Assembly (NCBI GenBank): GCA_026874595.1
Contig: CM049322.1
Coordinates: forward strand, 7,737,900 to 7,801,899
DNA: 64,000 nucleotides
Reading direction: 5' to 3'
Origin: Sipunculus nudus
Lineage: Eukaryota; Annelida; Sipuncula; Golfingiida; Sipunculidae
Part shown: piece by piece, positions 34,106 to 46,134 of the stretch
How positions within the stretch are numbered: the stretch's first letter is position 1
Layout of the letters: every line of letters starts with the position of its first letter
Notes under the pieces: generated by a model
Database searches by the model: none
The model's input: the letters and a program-made list of their open reading frames with translations, nothing else
Told to the model about the DNA's origin: nothing
Made by a program: the position numbers and the translations under genes

Positions 34106-35869
34106 TTTGTTATCAGCGTAGCCCTCTCTGTCAAGAAATATAAACGAACACAGTGCCCGGACTTGATTCGCCTAGTTTTACCAAGGAAGCAAACCCCGAC
34201 TGAGTTTACAGTAAACTGTAAGTCCTTAGTAATAATGTTGACATAACCTTACGCGCCCCATATATACTCATATGGGAGAACTGACTGGTACTATATATAT
34301 GCAAAGAGGGAAGGATTTGTGGCCACATTCCACTCGACTGCAGAACGCTTTACACGCCCATATATTATGATAGGTATAATGAGACCGGGTACGTGTTAAA
34401 TAGCTGTCTCTTGAATTTTCCATGGTTTCAATAGACGCTATTATTCAATCATACACAGCGGCCTCCAACACACCAGGGAATTACTGTATGGTGCACATTT
34501 TTATTTGTCGGTATTTGAGGAAATTCGAACATTTTGAGGAGCGCCAGCTACGGCAAATATTAAATTTTGTGCTATTCATTCCCTTCAATTATCCTCATTT
34601 ATCATCAGGTTAATATGAGTGAATCTTTATCTAATTATCCCCACTTACATTTTTTTTTGTTCTATATCAAGCCATACGAAGTAAAATTGGTTTCCGTTAA
34701 AAATCCAACAATTAAATATATATTACCACAAACAATTAATCATTTAGAAGCTTTGGACTAGCAATCTTTCTTTGTACTTTTGCATAGGTCTAATACCTTT
34801 CCTTGTCTTATGACCATAACTGATGAGGTCACTTAAATAAATGATTGACTTCATATTTACCTATTACAAATTACAGTCTTTGGATTTATATTTAGGATGT
34901 TCGCTACAGAAATGCTATGCCTGTTTGAAACAAAAGCAAGGGCCGAACACATGTTGAAGATGTTCAGTTTGCCCAAACTAAGCTGTTAGAAGTTAATGAT
35001 ATTTATAGGAGGTGAGCTTTTCCGAAAGAAGAAGTGTTTCTATTGATTGTTTTTTTTTTGTGAAACAATCAATTACTATTACATAATGAATAAAAACCTG
35101 TATACACATTAGTATAGCCTCATGCTCCGCCCTTTGTTTGTGGAAAATTCACGCGCTTATAATTTTCGGCGGGTCTTTATCGGTGCTTCAGCTAATGTTA
35201 GCCTGTAATAGTGCGTAATTTATTTTCCACGAAGATTTGTTTTATCGGGATATATTATTATCTACTTGCATTGGCCAACGGGAGGTAATATTGTACGGCG
35301 GCTGCTTGACAAACGGGTACCTGAAAAGGGACGTCCTCCTTTGTTACCTGACTATCGTTGTAGCCTGGTCCCGCTCATTCAAAACACACGATTAACTGAA
35401 CCGGAACGGCCTCACTCAGTACCTAGCTATCGTTGCTGCGTGGCCTAGTTCATTCCAGACACACACCCTTCCTTGTCTCTGCTCTGTGTATATTGCAGGT
35501 TAGTTCGATTTTCAAACTTCTGATCCATTTAAAACACTGAATTGCTGTTAATAAGAAACCCATGATTGGGACTGTGAGTGGTTTTGATCCACAAATGACG
35601 CGAACCTCCGACTATAGACATACAGACATGTTGTGTCTCGGCCCTCTTACCAGTCTGCCTTATTTTATACGTACGTCTCATGCAGCCTGTGTCATGTGGT
35701 TTTGGTATAATGTGTAGATAATAAGGTAATGATGTGTTAGTAAGGTGTTTTCATTATATGATTTCAATTCTGAAATATGTTTATGTTTCTTATGACTAAT
35801 GTCAGCACAACTAGATGAACCTGGCTAACCCTATGTTTGACCTATTCAGTATGAATTTTAGTCATAGAG
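32308..35869. other. No gene recognised; microsatellites
   Basis: Holds (TA)n at 32476-32520, TATG/TG/TA runs at 33680-33850, and TA then (TG)n at 34047-34104. Short frames at 34422-34761 and 35266-35448 show no domain. 35130-35460 is somewhat GC-richer and repeats ACCT(G/A)(A/G)CTATCGTTG twice (35346 and 35421). Confidence 0.4.
34047..34104. repeat. (TA)n(TG)n compound microsatellite
   Basis: Short TA run followed by about 40 bases of TG. Confidence 0.93.
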
Positions 35870-35894
35870 ATCACAAGTATTCGGCCTTCGTGTT

Positions 35895-35985
35895 TTGATT
35901 GATCAACTAGAATACGGGTAGTCGACAAGCGACTACGTGTATCCGCCGAAATCAGAGTGGGACGGGTGAAGTGAGGCATTGATTG
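35895..35985. repeat. Dispersed repeat (copy at 58255-58345)
   Basis: AATACGGGTAGTCGACAAGC, GACTACGTGTATCCGCCGAA and ATCAGAG are shared almost exactly with 58258-58305. In both places a copy of the GTGGCGCCAC family follows within about 300 bases, so they may be parts of one larger element. Confidence 0.75.
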
Positions 35986-36059
35986 AGTGGCAAGGGGAAA
36001 TAGAGTGAGGTGTGTTGCATATATGCATGTATTTCGCAGCTGAAATGTGTATGTAGGTT

Positions 36060-37170
36060 GCGCCACCTACAACAAAATCCAGAAAGCTGTCCAAATTGTA
36101 TACATATGCAAAATTTTAGGCAGATAAGTCAAACCACTACTTGTAGTTGAGTGATTTTATCCGACAGCAGACAAACAGAAGGGCGCTGTGCAAAAATGGT
36201 GGCAGGTGGCGCCAGGTGGTGATTAAGAGCTATGCGAGATCTATACACATGCAAAATTACAGGGGGATATGTCAAACCAGTCCTGAGATATAAGCCTGAA
36301 TGTCTTCAGCGCCAACATAAATGTAGGTGGCGCCACCTGCCACAAAATCGAGAAAGCTATCCGAGATGTATAAACCTGCTAAATTTTAGGCAGATCAATC
36401 AAACCTCTACTGAGATATGAGTGATTTAAGCTCACTGCAGACAAACAGACGGACGCTGTGCAAAAATGGTTGCAGGTGGCGCCTGAAGTTTTGTGTATGA
36501 TAAAGAGCTATGTGCTATACACATGCAAAATTTCAGGAGGATACAGCAAACCAGTCCTGAGATATAAGCCTGGAAGTCTGCAGCGTAAACATAAATGTAG
36601 GTGGCGCCGCCTGCCACAAAATCCAGAAAGCTATCCCAGATGTATAAACCTGCAAAATTGTAGGCAGATATTTCAAACCGCTGCCGAGATATGAGGATTT
36701 TATCCCACGGCAGACAAACAAACGGACGCTGTGCAAAAATGGTTGCAGGAGGCGCCACCAGTTTTGCATATGATAAGGAGCTATGTGAGATCTATACACA
36801 TGCCAAATTTTGGCCTAATCGGTCAGACGGTTCCCGAGATATGAGCTTGGATGTCCGGAGCGTGAACGTAGGTTGCGCCACCTGTCATAAAGTCAAGAAA
36901 GCTATCCAGGATGTATACACATGCAAAATTTCAGGTGGATAAGTCCAACCAATGCAGAGATATGAGTGATTTTATCCCAAGGCAGATGAACAGATGGATG
37001 CAGTTCAAAAATGGTTGCAGGTGGCGCCACCATTTTTAGTGTATGTTATTAAACTATCCAAGGGCTACATTTGTGTAAAATTTTTAGCCCGATCGGTCAA
37101 ACCGAGTCCAGAGATATGGGGGTTTATGTGTGAACACAGACGCACAAATGGACGCAGAGCGCAGAGGAAA
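36060..37170. repeat. About 271-bp tandem satellite with paired GTGGCGCCAC motifs (4+ copies)
   Basis: The anchor CCACAAAATCCAGAAAGCTA recurs at about 36070, 36341, 36614 and (as TCATAAAGTCAAGAAAGCTA) 36883, a period close to 271. Each unit has two GGTGGCGCCACC-like palindromes, a CACATGCAAAATTTCAGG-type stretch, AGATATGAG(C/T) and GACAAACAGACGGACGCTGT. Diverged single copies occur at 43190-43620 and 58420-58630. Open frames at 36232-37224 and 35842-36799 run through the repeat on both strands and are not called as genes. Confidence 0.85.
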
Positions 37171-38241
37171 GGTAAGAGGTCAAAACAAAATCGGGGCGCA
37201 GCAGTTCACGTGTCCCGATCATAATCCCGGGTTTCGTAAAATTCCGACCAGCGGTTACCCAGGAGTTCTCCGGAAACCTACGCGGCGGCGGCGGCGTCCC
37301 ACTGAAAACATAGTATCCGTAAAACTCTGTTTTGGCGGATACAATTATATTCAGAATGATTTAATCGGATCACACAAGGTTTCGCATGCAATCCGACCAG
37401 TAGGCGAAAAACCCAAATGTTGATTCTTGAGTGACCATATATAACACGTTTGTAAGTAATTATAGATCAGAGTGTTATTTATTTCTCATTTATTTTATAT
37501 ATACTTAATAAAATCATAAGATCATTATATTGAGCAAGAAGGATCATATATTGTTTAAATATGTTTTAAGTTTAAGAAAAATATCGTTATTTTTTCTTTT
37601 TTAATAAATTCGTTTACGGTAACATTCCTGCAGAAGCCTCTCATTCTTCTGAGATTATAGTTGACCAGGCCCCCTAATGCTGTCTCACACTTCCGCTTCG
37701 AAAGTTAAGTGTGTTAAATCATGTCTCATTGGGCTATGGCCGACCCAACTGTTAGCTGGTATGAGCCTTTACAGAAAAATATGCCAATTGCCAAAGTAAC
37801 ATGATTTATGTACAGATATATGCAGATTTATCCCAGTTAACACATTTCAATCATTTAAAAATGATAACTGTAATGAACATAGCATATTTCTTTTCTGTTA
37901 TTCCGGTTTTATTTCAAAAACAGGCAACGTACAATACATGATTTAGATTTACAAGAGGAAACAATTATGAAGACATTAGCAAAATCATCAATCTCAGAGT
38001 ATTTAGAAATAAAGGATATTATATACGTACTTTTAAAATGTAACTTCTTATACATAAATGCTGGTTAGAAAGTTCCAATATATCAAGGGAAAAAAAATAA
38101 AAAAAAAATCACCTAATATTTTAATTGACAAAATCATTCCCAACCTCACCCATTACAATATATTATACTAATCATTCACAGGTTTTAAATTAAAACAAAA
38201 ATAAAACTGGAAGCAAAACCCCTGTTATTCGATGTTCTTTA
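37171..38241. other. No gene recognised
   Basis: Begins with a GC-richer stretch (37180-37400, including a GGC triplet run at 37280-37300), then AT-rich DNA. 37640-37790 is moderately GC-rich without a recognised signal. Confidence 0.4.
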
Positions 38242-38423
38242 TAGCTCAGCTGACTGAAAGTCATCTGAGCTATAGCGATAGGTCTTTGTCCATCCGTCGT
38301 GCAATCCGCGTGTCCGGGCGTCCGTCCGTTAGCAGGTCACATATCGTGACCGTTAGACATAGAAACTTCTAACTGTACACCCAGGGAGATCCTAGGCCAA
38401 TCTCTTTGGAAACCAGACATTAG

Positions 38424-40025
38424 TTTAAGTTACTTCCCTCGTTCAGTTGGAACAAGACAGGGTTGTATGGTAAGTCCTCTACTTTTTTCTATATTTATTG
38501 ATGAATACTGTAATACTTTGTGCAACCCTGATTGTAAAGGAATTTTCATAAATGAAGAGCTACCTAATATTATGACCTTGATGTATGCTGATGATATAGT
38601 TAATTTTGGAGATTCAGTTGGGAGACTACAACAACAAATTAATCATCTGCAGGAATTTTGTATAAGATATGGATTTAATATAAACATGGACAAAACAAAA
38701 ATAATAGTGTTTAGAGGAGGTGGTATATTAAGGAATAATGAAAAATGGTATTTGTTCAACCGTAAATTGGATGTAGTGTCCCACTATAAATATCTGGGGA
38801 TCACTTTTACTTCAAAATTATCATGGCCTAGGACCCACCAACAGCAAGCAATGCAGACAAATAAAGCTGTAAGTATTATCAGGGATTTTAATATAAGGTA
38901 TAAGACAGTATCTGTGAAACATCTTTTTAATTTGTTTGATAGTATGGTAGCACCAATTTTAATGTATGGAAGTGAGATCTGGGCTCATTCTAAAATTGAA
39001 GTACTAGAGAGAGTACAGTATAAGTTTTGTAAGTATGTTCTCGGTGTAGGTGATAACACTCCAAATTCAGCAGCTTTAGGTGATTGTGGCAGATTTCCAC
39101 TTTTTGTTACATATGTGGTTCGTTGTATAAAATACTGGTTTAAAATTATTCACATGGAAGACAATAGATATCCAAAGCAGTTTTATATGTATTTAAGGAA
39201 GATGGACAACAATGGAAAAATTAATTGGGCCACTTATATTAGAACATTACTATTTCAGGCAGGATTTGGTTATGTGTGGATGATAGAATATGAGGGAGAT
39301 ATAAATATTTTTATTGAACAGTTTAAGCAACGAGTAAAAGACATGGCAGTACAAGATTGGCATAATGATATTAACTCCAGTAATAAATTGTATTTCTATG
39401 GAATTTTCAAATCATTGTTAACAGTAGAAAAGTATTTATTATGTGTACCTTATAAAAAAATATTACAAGGCACTCGCCAAATTGAGATGTAGCAACCATA
39501 AATTAGCATTAGAATAAGGTCGACATAAAGGAATTGATAGAGAAGAAAGAATATGCAAATACTGTTACAATCTTGGTTATAATATCATAGAAGATGAATG
39601 TCATTTTATGTTAGAATGCCCTTTGTATAATGATCTACGTGTGAAATATTTAAGAAATGATATGCTACAGCCTGATGAATATAATTTTAAAAGAATTTTC
39701 AATTTGGAAAATCTGTTAGAAATTTCAAATTTAGCAGCCTTTGTTCACTATGGTTTTATAAAAAGACAAAAAATATTAGATAATTGAAATTTATAGTACC
39801 ACTTTGTAATACATGGGAGAATTTTTAATAATTTTTTTTTATTCTCTCTTAGGAATGTTCTTTTCTATCTTACAGAATCATAAGTATTTATTTATATTTG
39901 ATATAACTTAGAATGCACATGTTTGTAAGTATTTGTTTGTTAATGTTATGGCAAAATGAATGTTTACAGTTGGAACTTTGGGCCTGAGGCCTCTATTCCT
40001 GAATAAACTCTTACTTACTTACTTT
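38424..40025 (+). mobile_element. 5'-truncated LINE (non-LTR retrotransposon)
   Basis: Bounded by a 6-bp target duplication CATTAG (38418-38423 and 40026-40031). The host element resumes in register after it. The body starts inside the reverse transcriptase domain, and the 3' end reads GAATAAACTC followed by (TTAC)n, a short tandem tail rather than poly(A). The coding part is broken by a frameshift near 39465 and an in-frame TAA at about 39514-39516, so the copy is dead. jockey/CR1-like superfamily placement is a guess from tail and protein style. Confidence 0.9.
38440..39787 (+). pseudogene. LINE reverse transcriptase fragment, C-terminal half
   Basis: Conserved reverse-transcriptase landmarks appear in order: SVGTRQGCMVSPLLFSIF (RT block with the R-Q-G-C-x-x-S-P-L-L-F signature, 38440-38493), LMYADDI (catalytic YxDD box, about 38578-38598), NMDKTKIIVF, and HYKYLGITF (thumb region). 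The open frame 38467-39492 stops early. After a one-base frame change at about 39465 the C-terminal region resumes: KLRCSNHKLALE, a stop, then ICKYC and a DECHFMLECPLY motif, a C-x2-C..H-x4-C zinc-binding arrangement typical of LINE C-termini, ending at TGA 39785-39787. The N-terminal part of the RT and the endonuclease domain are missing. It would have copied LINE RNA at nicked target DNA. Confidence 0.9.
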
Positions 40026-40659
40026 CATTAGGTCATGGTGATCTATATTTTACATACTACAGGCTGAAAACATGATTTTGGGCTATCAGTCAGACGGGGC
40101 ACAAATTGTATCCGCTAGGCCTAGAATCTTCAATCGTTAAACCCGTGGAGGTTTATAATAATCTCATTAGAAATCTGAAATTAGGTCACTGTGGCCTATA
40201 TCCTCCTAGTTCTTCAAATGAAACGGTCATCTGTTAACAGGGCACAAAATGTTGCCTCTGGACCCAGAAACTTCTAACTGAAGATCTAGGAAGGTCTATA
40301 AAATATCGCCTTTGAAAACTGAATATCCAAGGGAGGTCAATAATAAAATCTCTCTGGAGTTAGGTCTCTGTTACCTATATCCTCTAAGCTGTGGTTCTCG
40401 TAAGGACCCACCAGAATTATTGAACATTTTATACAAAAGTCCCGATATCTGAATAACTAATGCATTGATCGCCATGATTCTATGCATGACCTCATTTGGA
40501 TAAATTGCAGGCTTCTCTATAGTGCCCTCCGGACAACCAGTACCAAACACATAAATTCATCTAGTATCACACTATAGCAAATACAATCTTGTCAGTTAGC
40601 TGAGCGTCATGACCCTTGGGTCACTTGTTAGATAATTATTTAACTGTGCAGTACATTTT

Positions 40660-41240
40660 TAGCTCAGCTGACTGAAAGTCATCTGAGCTATAACGATCAC
40701 CCTTTGTCCGGCGGCCGCCGTCTGTCCGTCTGTCCGTCCGTTAACCAGGCACAAATCGTAACCGCTGGACGTGGAACCTTCTAACTTGACATCCAGGGAG
40801 GTCCATTAAATATCTTCTCGGAAACATGAACTTAGGTCTCTGTTGCTCATATCCTCTGAGCTATTGGGCTCAGAATTACCCCCAAGAATAATTAAAAATC
40901 TGATACAAAAGCTCCAGTATCTGACCAATTAATGCATCGATTACCATGATTCTTTGCATGCATATTCATAATGGGGTCTTTCATCAGTTGCTGCAGACTG
41001 GTGGCGCCACCTGGATTTTTTTTTATTTTTACGCATTTTTTCTCTATTTTTGAGACCTTCAAAGATGCGCTCGTCCGTTAACAGGGAAAAATCGTTACCA
41101 TTGCACCTGGAATCTTCTAACTTGACATATGCTTCAGTTGAATTGGGATACCACTTACAAAATTTGGCATTCAGATGATAAAATTCTTTGGTCAATGTCT
41201 TCCTACTCAGCTGAGTGTCATGACCCCTGGGTTACTTGTT
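40660..41240. mobile_element. Dispersed AGCTCAG-family element, short copy
   Basis: Starts TAGCTCAGCTGACTGAAAGT, has ATCACCCTTTGTCCG, GTCTGTCCGTCTGTCCG, a GTGGCGCCACCTGGATTTTT stretch, and ends CAGCTGAGTGTCATGACCCC. No coding frame. Confidence 0.8.
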
Positions 41241-41897
41241 CCAAGATGTATATCCTGTCTATTTGTCGAGTAAGACACAAAGATATGCACCGTAAAATGA
41301 CGCTTAGCTTTCAAACACAAAGCTAAGCACATTTCTTGTCCTCGTATTTTCCACGCTTTTATTACCTACGCACTTCAAATTCGTGTTTAGCCTTAGATTT
41401 TCTAGCTTATCATGTTGAGCGTGTTTAGCATTTTTATATGTTAAGTCTTGAAATGTATTTTGATCCCCTGCGATGTAAAATTTTGCTAAGTTACATTAGA
41501 TGCTTACTTCTTTCGCTTTTGGATCTGATTGTATCCGATTTCGGGTGTGGGATAAAACTCTTGTACACACACGCACAGGATGATTTACAACTCCCCGACA
41601 AAAAAAAAGATAAAAGCTATTTTCTAAATTCATTTTTTTTTTTTTTGTTTTAAATCTTGATAATGTTAAATATATACATCACAGATACAAGTATTAAGGT
41701 GATCACAAGGTAATAACGTGAAATTCTGAAAGTATGTTTAGCCTCACTTGAACAGAAGGAACGCTTTGCTTTAATTAACTAAACTGTACCTCTTTTCACG
41801 TTATACAAAGACACATGAGGAAATAAATTCTCAAATCACAAGCCATATACAAACTACAACGGCAGATAGTTAATTTTGTTGTGTTAAGTACAATTTT
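41241..41897. other. No gene recognised
   Basis: AT-rich. The frame at 41438-41653 ends in homopolymeric TTT/AAA sequence and has no support. Confidence 0.4.
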
Positions 41898-42555
41898 ATA
41901 CGCCCCTCTTATGACGGAAGAATTATGGTACATGCACCATCCGTCCGTTAACTTTTAGTGTCGCCGCGATAATTCACCAGGGCTTTGATGGATTTTTGCG
42001 AAACTCACCAACCAAAAGATTATCTCGCCCAAGTTCGATTATGGGCAACGTCCACGTATATTTTAAATGGGGTCACGGGTCACGCGGCTACTTTGAGGTA
42101 TTGCCTCGATAACTTACGAAGAATATGAAAGATTTTGATAAAACTCATCAGAAATGTAAATCAATAAAATATCTCGCCTCAGTTCGAATTCCAGCAAAAT
42201 CCATGTATATTTAATGAGGTCAAAGGTCACCGCACTTTTGGGCATCTTGGTGACTTACCAAAAATCCTATGGATTTTAATGAAACTCATTATATATATTT
42301 ATCAATAGATTTTCTTACATGATGTACATTTTCATCAATATTCACGCATATTTAATTAGGTCAGAGGTCACCGCACTTTGTAGGTATCTTGGTGACTTAC
42401 AAAAATCCTATGGATTCACATGAAACTCATTATACATATTGACAATAGATCCTCACCTGAATTACATTCCCATCACAATTCACGCATATTTTATGAGGTT
42501 AGAGGTAATAAGATGCACAACGGGCGTATTATGTACGTTTGCGGTGCTCTTGTTT
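41898..42555. mobile_element. Dispersed non-autonomous element (related to 13134-13643)
   Basis: ATACGCCC at the left end (41899) is inverted as GGGCGTAT at the right (42522-42529). Internal order CCATCCGTCCGTTAACTTTT, ACCAACCAAAAGATTAT, repeated A(G/T)GTCA(A/G)AGGTCACCG, then a TGCGGTGCTCTTGTTT end. Matches 13134-13643 motif for motif. Confidence 0.7.
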
Positions 42556-43189
42556 CATATTTTAATCAGAGCTTTTAATGAATGGATTTTGCTTTTTATA
42601 TTCCATAGTACGTCAAACTGAGGGAAGGCCTGTTTATTTAAACTGGCATACTGTCTCGGGAAACTAAGGATTTTTTTAATGCCAAAAACGTCACTTATGA
42701 GTTGACTAAAATTCCTGTCGTTTGTAGGTGGAGCCTATTCATAAATGATTCCCTCAATCTAACCTCTCCTGACAAGGACCAGCCTTGGGGAGATGTAGCT
42801 GGCGAGTAGGAGCCCATATATCTCACTTGTGTCAAAGTATATAATCATAAACATTTTGAGTATTTTTGTCTGCATGATTAACAGATCAATCCTTTTCAGT
42901 AAAATATTTTGCTCTTATTATCTGGTAGCACTGAATGATCTACTTAAGAGCAGAGTTATACAAATATTTTACATCTTTTTTGTTATATATTGAAGAATAA
43001 CAGGCCTACAGACCGAAAGCAACCCTATGCAATTGGTTTCACATCAGGTGTAATGCTTTCATGATGACATGCTTGACCATTGTTTGATAAGTACTTGATT
43101 ACAGAACAGGTAAATGTGTGACATGTTTTACGCGAAGCAAGTATCAAACATTTTGAATACGAGTATTAGTACTAATTACGCAAACGTAA
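42556..43189. other. No gene recognised
   Basis: AT-rich with no repeats or supported frames. Confidence 0.4.
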
Positions 43190-43625
43190 GTCCTGCTATA
43201 CTGGCATGTACACAACACAAAATGATTGTAGTGGCACCACCAGTCTTGTGAAAAAGCCATCAAAGGACATGCAACACAGATGTGTACAGATGCATGAAAC
43301 CCAAAAACAATTGTAGGTGGCGCCACAAGTCTCGTATACAACAAAACTGTCAGAGATATATACACATGCATATTTTCAGGCGGACGTATCAAAGAAATAA
43401 GCAGGGACATACTATGTGCAAAATTTATTGTAGGTGGTACCAGGAGTCTTGTAAATGACAAAGATATCAGATATGATCAATTTCAGGCATATATATGAAA
43501 TTCCTCCTAATAATAAGCAGAGACTAACACTGTGCATATTTTTGGTAACGGGCAGCAGCAGTCTTGTGTATGAGAAAGAATAAAAGATGAATAGACATGC
43601 CAAACGTTCAGGCAGATACATCATA
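43190..43625. repeat. Diverged copies of the GTGGCGCCAC satellite family
   Basis: Three to four degraded half-units: GTAGTGGCACCACCAGTCTT, GTAGGTGGCGCCACAAGTCT, GTAGGTGGTACCAGGAGTCT and GGGCAGCAGCAGTCTTGTG, each followed by CACATGCA(T/A)A-type sequence and a GGC(G/A)GA(T/C)A(C/T)ATC stretch. Related to 36060-37170. Confidence 0.7.
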
Positions 43626-44461
43626 TCGCGTCAGGTGCACTGGGTTTATTAAATTCGGTTGAACAAGGCAGTTGCCCCTCAAGTAAAGCGAAGCAAATAG
43701 CCAGCTGCAGCTTCTGCACTGCACGGATTGAAATCTTGACCTGTTGCCTAATCAGATACAGTTGGCAGCCTGCCAAAACTATAAATTGATATAGACTTAA
43801 ACTTGGCCTGTTGCCAAAAAATGTCTGTCAAGCTATTTATAGAGATTATCTTGGCATGTGGTTAAATCTATTTATACATACTGATTTATTTGGCTATAAT
43901 GCATTGTCAGGTTGACATATATATAGCATGCTTTTATCAAAATGTTGGGAATAATAACAGATGCTTATGAAATGGAAGATCAGATTACAGAGTTATTTTA
44001 TCATGGATTAATCTTACACGTAAGTTGCGTATGGACATTAATTATGCATGTCCCCTGTACAACTAAGTATGTTAATACAATGAATCTTCCGGCTTTGTTT
44101 ACCAAAGTACCTCAAATACCTTTAATTGTTAAAGGTCCAATAGTGCAGCCATAATTATTTAAGTCCACTTAAATAAGGCCACCTAATATCAATTTTGTGC
44201 AGTGTTACAGAATTTGAAACAATGTTTTGCAGAAGAGATTATTGTAACCCTCAGTTTGAAAAAAAGCTTACTTGGCCACAAAACCAACTTTAGCATTCTA
44301 TGACTATTCCACAATTCAATGAACCTGATCTGTTCTTATACAGGAATGAGAGAACCCTACCCTAAGTTTTTTAGTTTTTTCCCTGTAACATCTAAGTCAG
44401 TACTTGTAGCCAACAAATAAGTTGAATCCGAGGGTTTTCTTTTGGTTAGAGGACTGATTTT
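43626..44461. other. No gene recognised
   Basis: AT-rich. The frame at 43942-44154 lacks splice or domain support. Confidence 0.4.
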
Positions 44462-45926
44462 TTAGCTCACTGACTGTAAGTCATCTGAGTTATAGCGATC
44501 ACCCTTTGTCCGTGGTCCCTCTTGCGGTCGGCCGCGGCCGTCTGTCCGTTAACAGGGCACAAGTCGTAACCGCTGGACCTGGAATCTTCTAACCTTGGGA
44601 GGTCCATGAAAAATCTCCTTGAAAACCTGGAATTAGGTCTCTGTTACCCATATTCTTCGAGTTATGGCGCTCCGAAGTACCCCCCCTCCCCCCCCCCCCC
44701 CAGAATAATGAAAAGTTTGATACAAAAGCTCAAGTATCTGAACAACTTATCCAATCTAGACCTAGAATCTTCTCTCTTGATATGCAGGGAGGTCCATGAA
44801 AAGTCTCCTTGGAAACCTAATATTCGCTCTCTGTTACCCATATTCTTCAAGCTATTCTGCTCTGAAGTACCCCCAGAATAATTGATAATTGTATACAAAA
44901 GCTCCAGTAGCTGAACAAATAATGCATTGATAACCATGATTCTTTGCATAGATATTGGTCATGGAATGTTTCATCAGTTTCTGCAGACTGGTGCCGCCAC
45001 CTGTATTTTTTTTTATTTTTACGATTTTTTTTCTCTATTTTTGAGACCTTGAGAGGCGGTCATCTGTTAACAGGGCACAAATCGTAACAACTGGACCTAG
45101 AATCTTCTCTCTTGACATGCAGGAAGGTCCATGAAAAGTCTCCATGGAAACCTTAAATTTGGTCTCTGTTACCCATAACCTCTTGAGCTTTGGGGCTCCG
45201 AAGTACCCCCCAGAATAATGTAAAATTTGATACTAAACTCAAGTATCTGAGCAACTATTGCATTGATCACCATGATTCTTTGCATAGATATTGATCATGG
45301 AATGTTTCATCAGTTTTTGCAGTCTTGTGGTGCCACCTGCATTTTTTCAATTTTTACTGATTTTTTTCTCTATTTTTGAGACGTCATAAGATGCGTTCAT
45401 CTGTTAACAGGGCACAAATTGTAACCACTGGTCCTAGAATCTTCTAACTTGACCTCCAGGGAGGTCTGTGAAAAATATCCTTGGAAACTTGAAATTAGGT
45501 CTCTGTTACCCATATTTTCTGAGCAATGGGGCTTATAAGCACCCCTCAGAATTACTGAAAATTTAATAAACCAAAGTAGGACACAAATCATAACCATTGG
45601 GCCCAGAATCTTATAACTTGATATCCTGAGAGTTCCTCTAAAGTTCTCCTCAGAAACCTGAAATTCGGTCATTGCGACCTATATTCTCAGGGTTTAGGGT
45701 ATGTTTGAGCACCCCAGAAATAATGCAAAGTACACACGAATTGCCAGATTCCTCAGGAAAGGCTGGTTGGATTGTCATCAAATTTGTTGTGCTTATGGGT
45801 CTTGATGAACTTAAGCTAATATACATGAACAATGATGCCACCTACATTATCGTAATTAGTTTCCTGTGCAAGGACATATTGTCACATGTCAGTCTGCTGA
45901 GCGTCATGACCCATGGGTCACTTGTT
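44462..45926. mobile_element. Dispersed AGCTCAG-family element, internally duplicated
   Basis: Starts TTAGCTCACTGACTGTAAGT and ends GAGCGTCATGACCCATGGGT plus CACTTGTTT. The interior repeats a block of about 330 bp (CTAGAATCTTCT..GGAGGTCCATGAAAA..GGTCTCTGTTACCCATA) around 44580, 44760, 45095 and 45430. The GCCACCTG-(T)n-ATTTTTAC(G/T)GATTTTTT stretch occurs at 44990-45040 and 45330-45370. It holds a C-run at 44681-44701. No coding frame. Confidence 0.75.
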
Positions 45927-46134
45927 TATATATTTCAAAGGTGCTAGCTTCTGCCTTTTGGAGAAAGTATGATATAAAATACAGACGACGGACGACGCCA
46001 TTCCATAGTATAAGCACAAGGATAAAAATAAATTGAATAAATTTGTCGAAATTGATAATAATTTCTAAATGTGTTATTGAGTATAATAAAATGCGAAAAT
46101 GTAATAGGCCCTTTGACATGGACAGTTTGTGTTT

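Larger units (their letters stand above)
38242..40630. mobile_element. Dispersed AGCTCAG-family element, interrupted by a LINE
   Basis: Begins TAGCTCAGCTGACTGAAAGT followed by CATCTGAGCTATAGCGAT, has the GTCCGTCCGTTA run and ends with GAGCGTCATGACCCTTGGGT plus CACTTGTTA. This end is shared with the copies ending at 41240 and 45926. A LINE fragment (38424-40025) splits it inside the conserved GGAAACC-x-GA-x-ATTAGGTCA stretch, which shows the LINE is the younger insertion. Confidence 0.8.

Noticed and set aside
36232-37423. Series of 60 to 108-codon frames on both strands
   Set aside because: They follow the 271-bp satellite unit and repeat the same peptide; not independent genes.
37640-37790. 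Possible structural RNA gene (GC-richer block)
   Set aside because: No pol III boxes, conserved RNA motif or terminator run could be identified.
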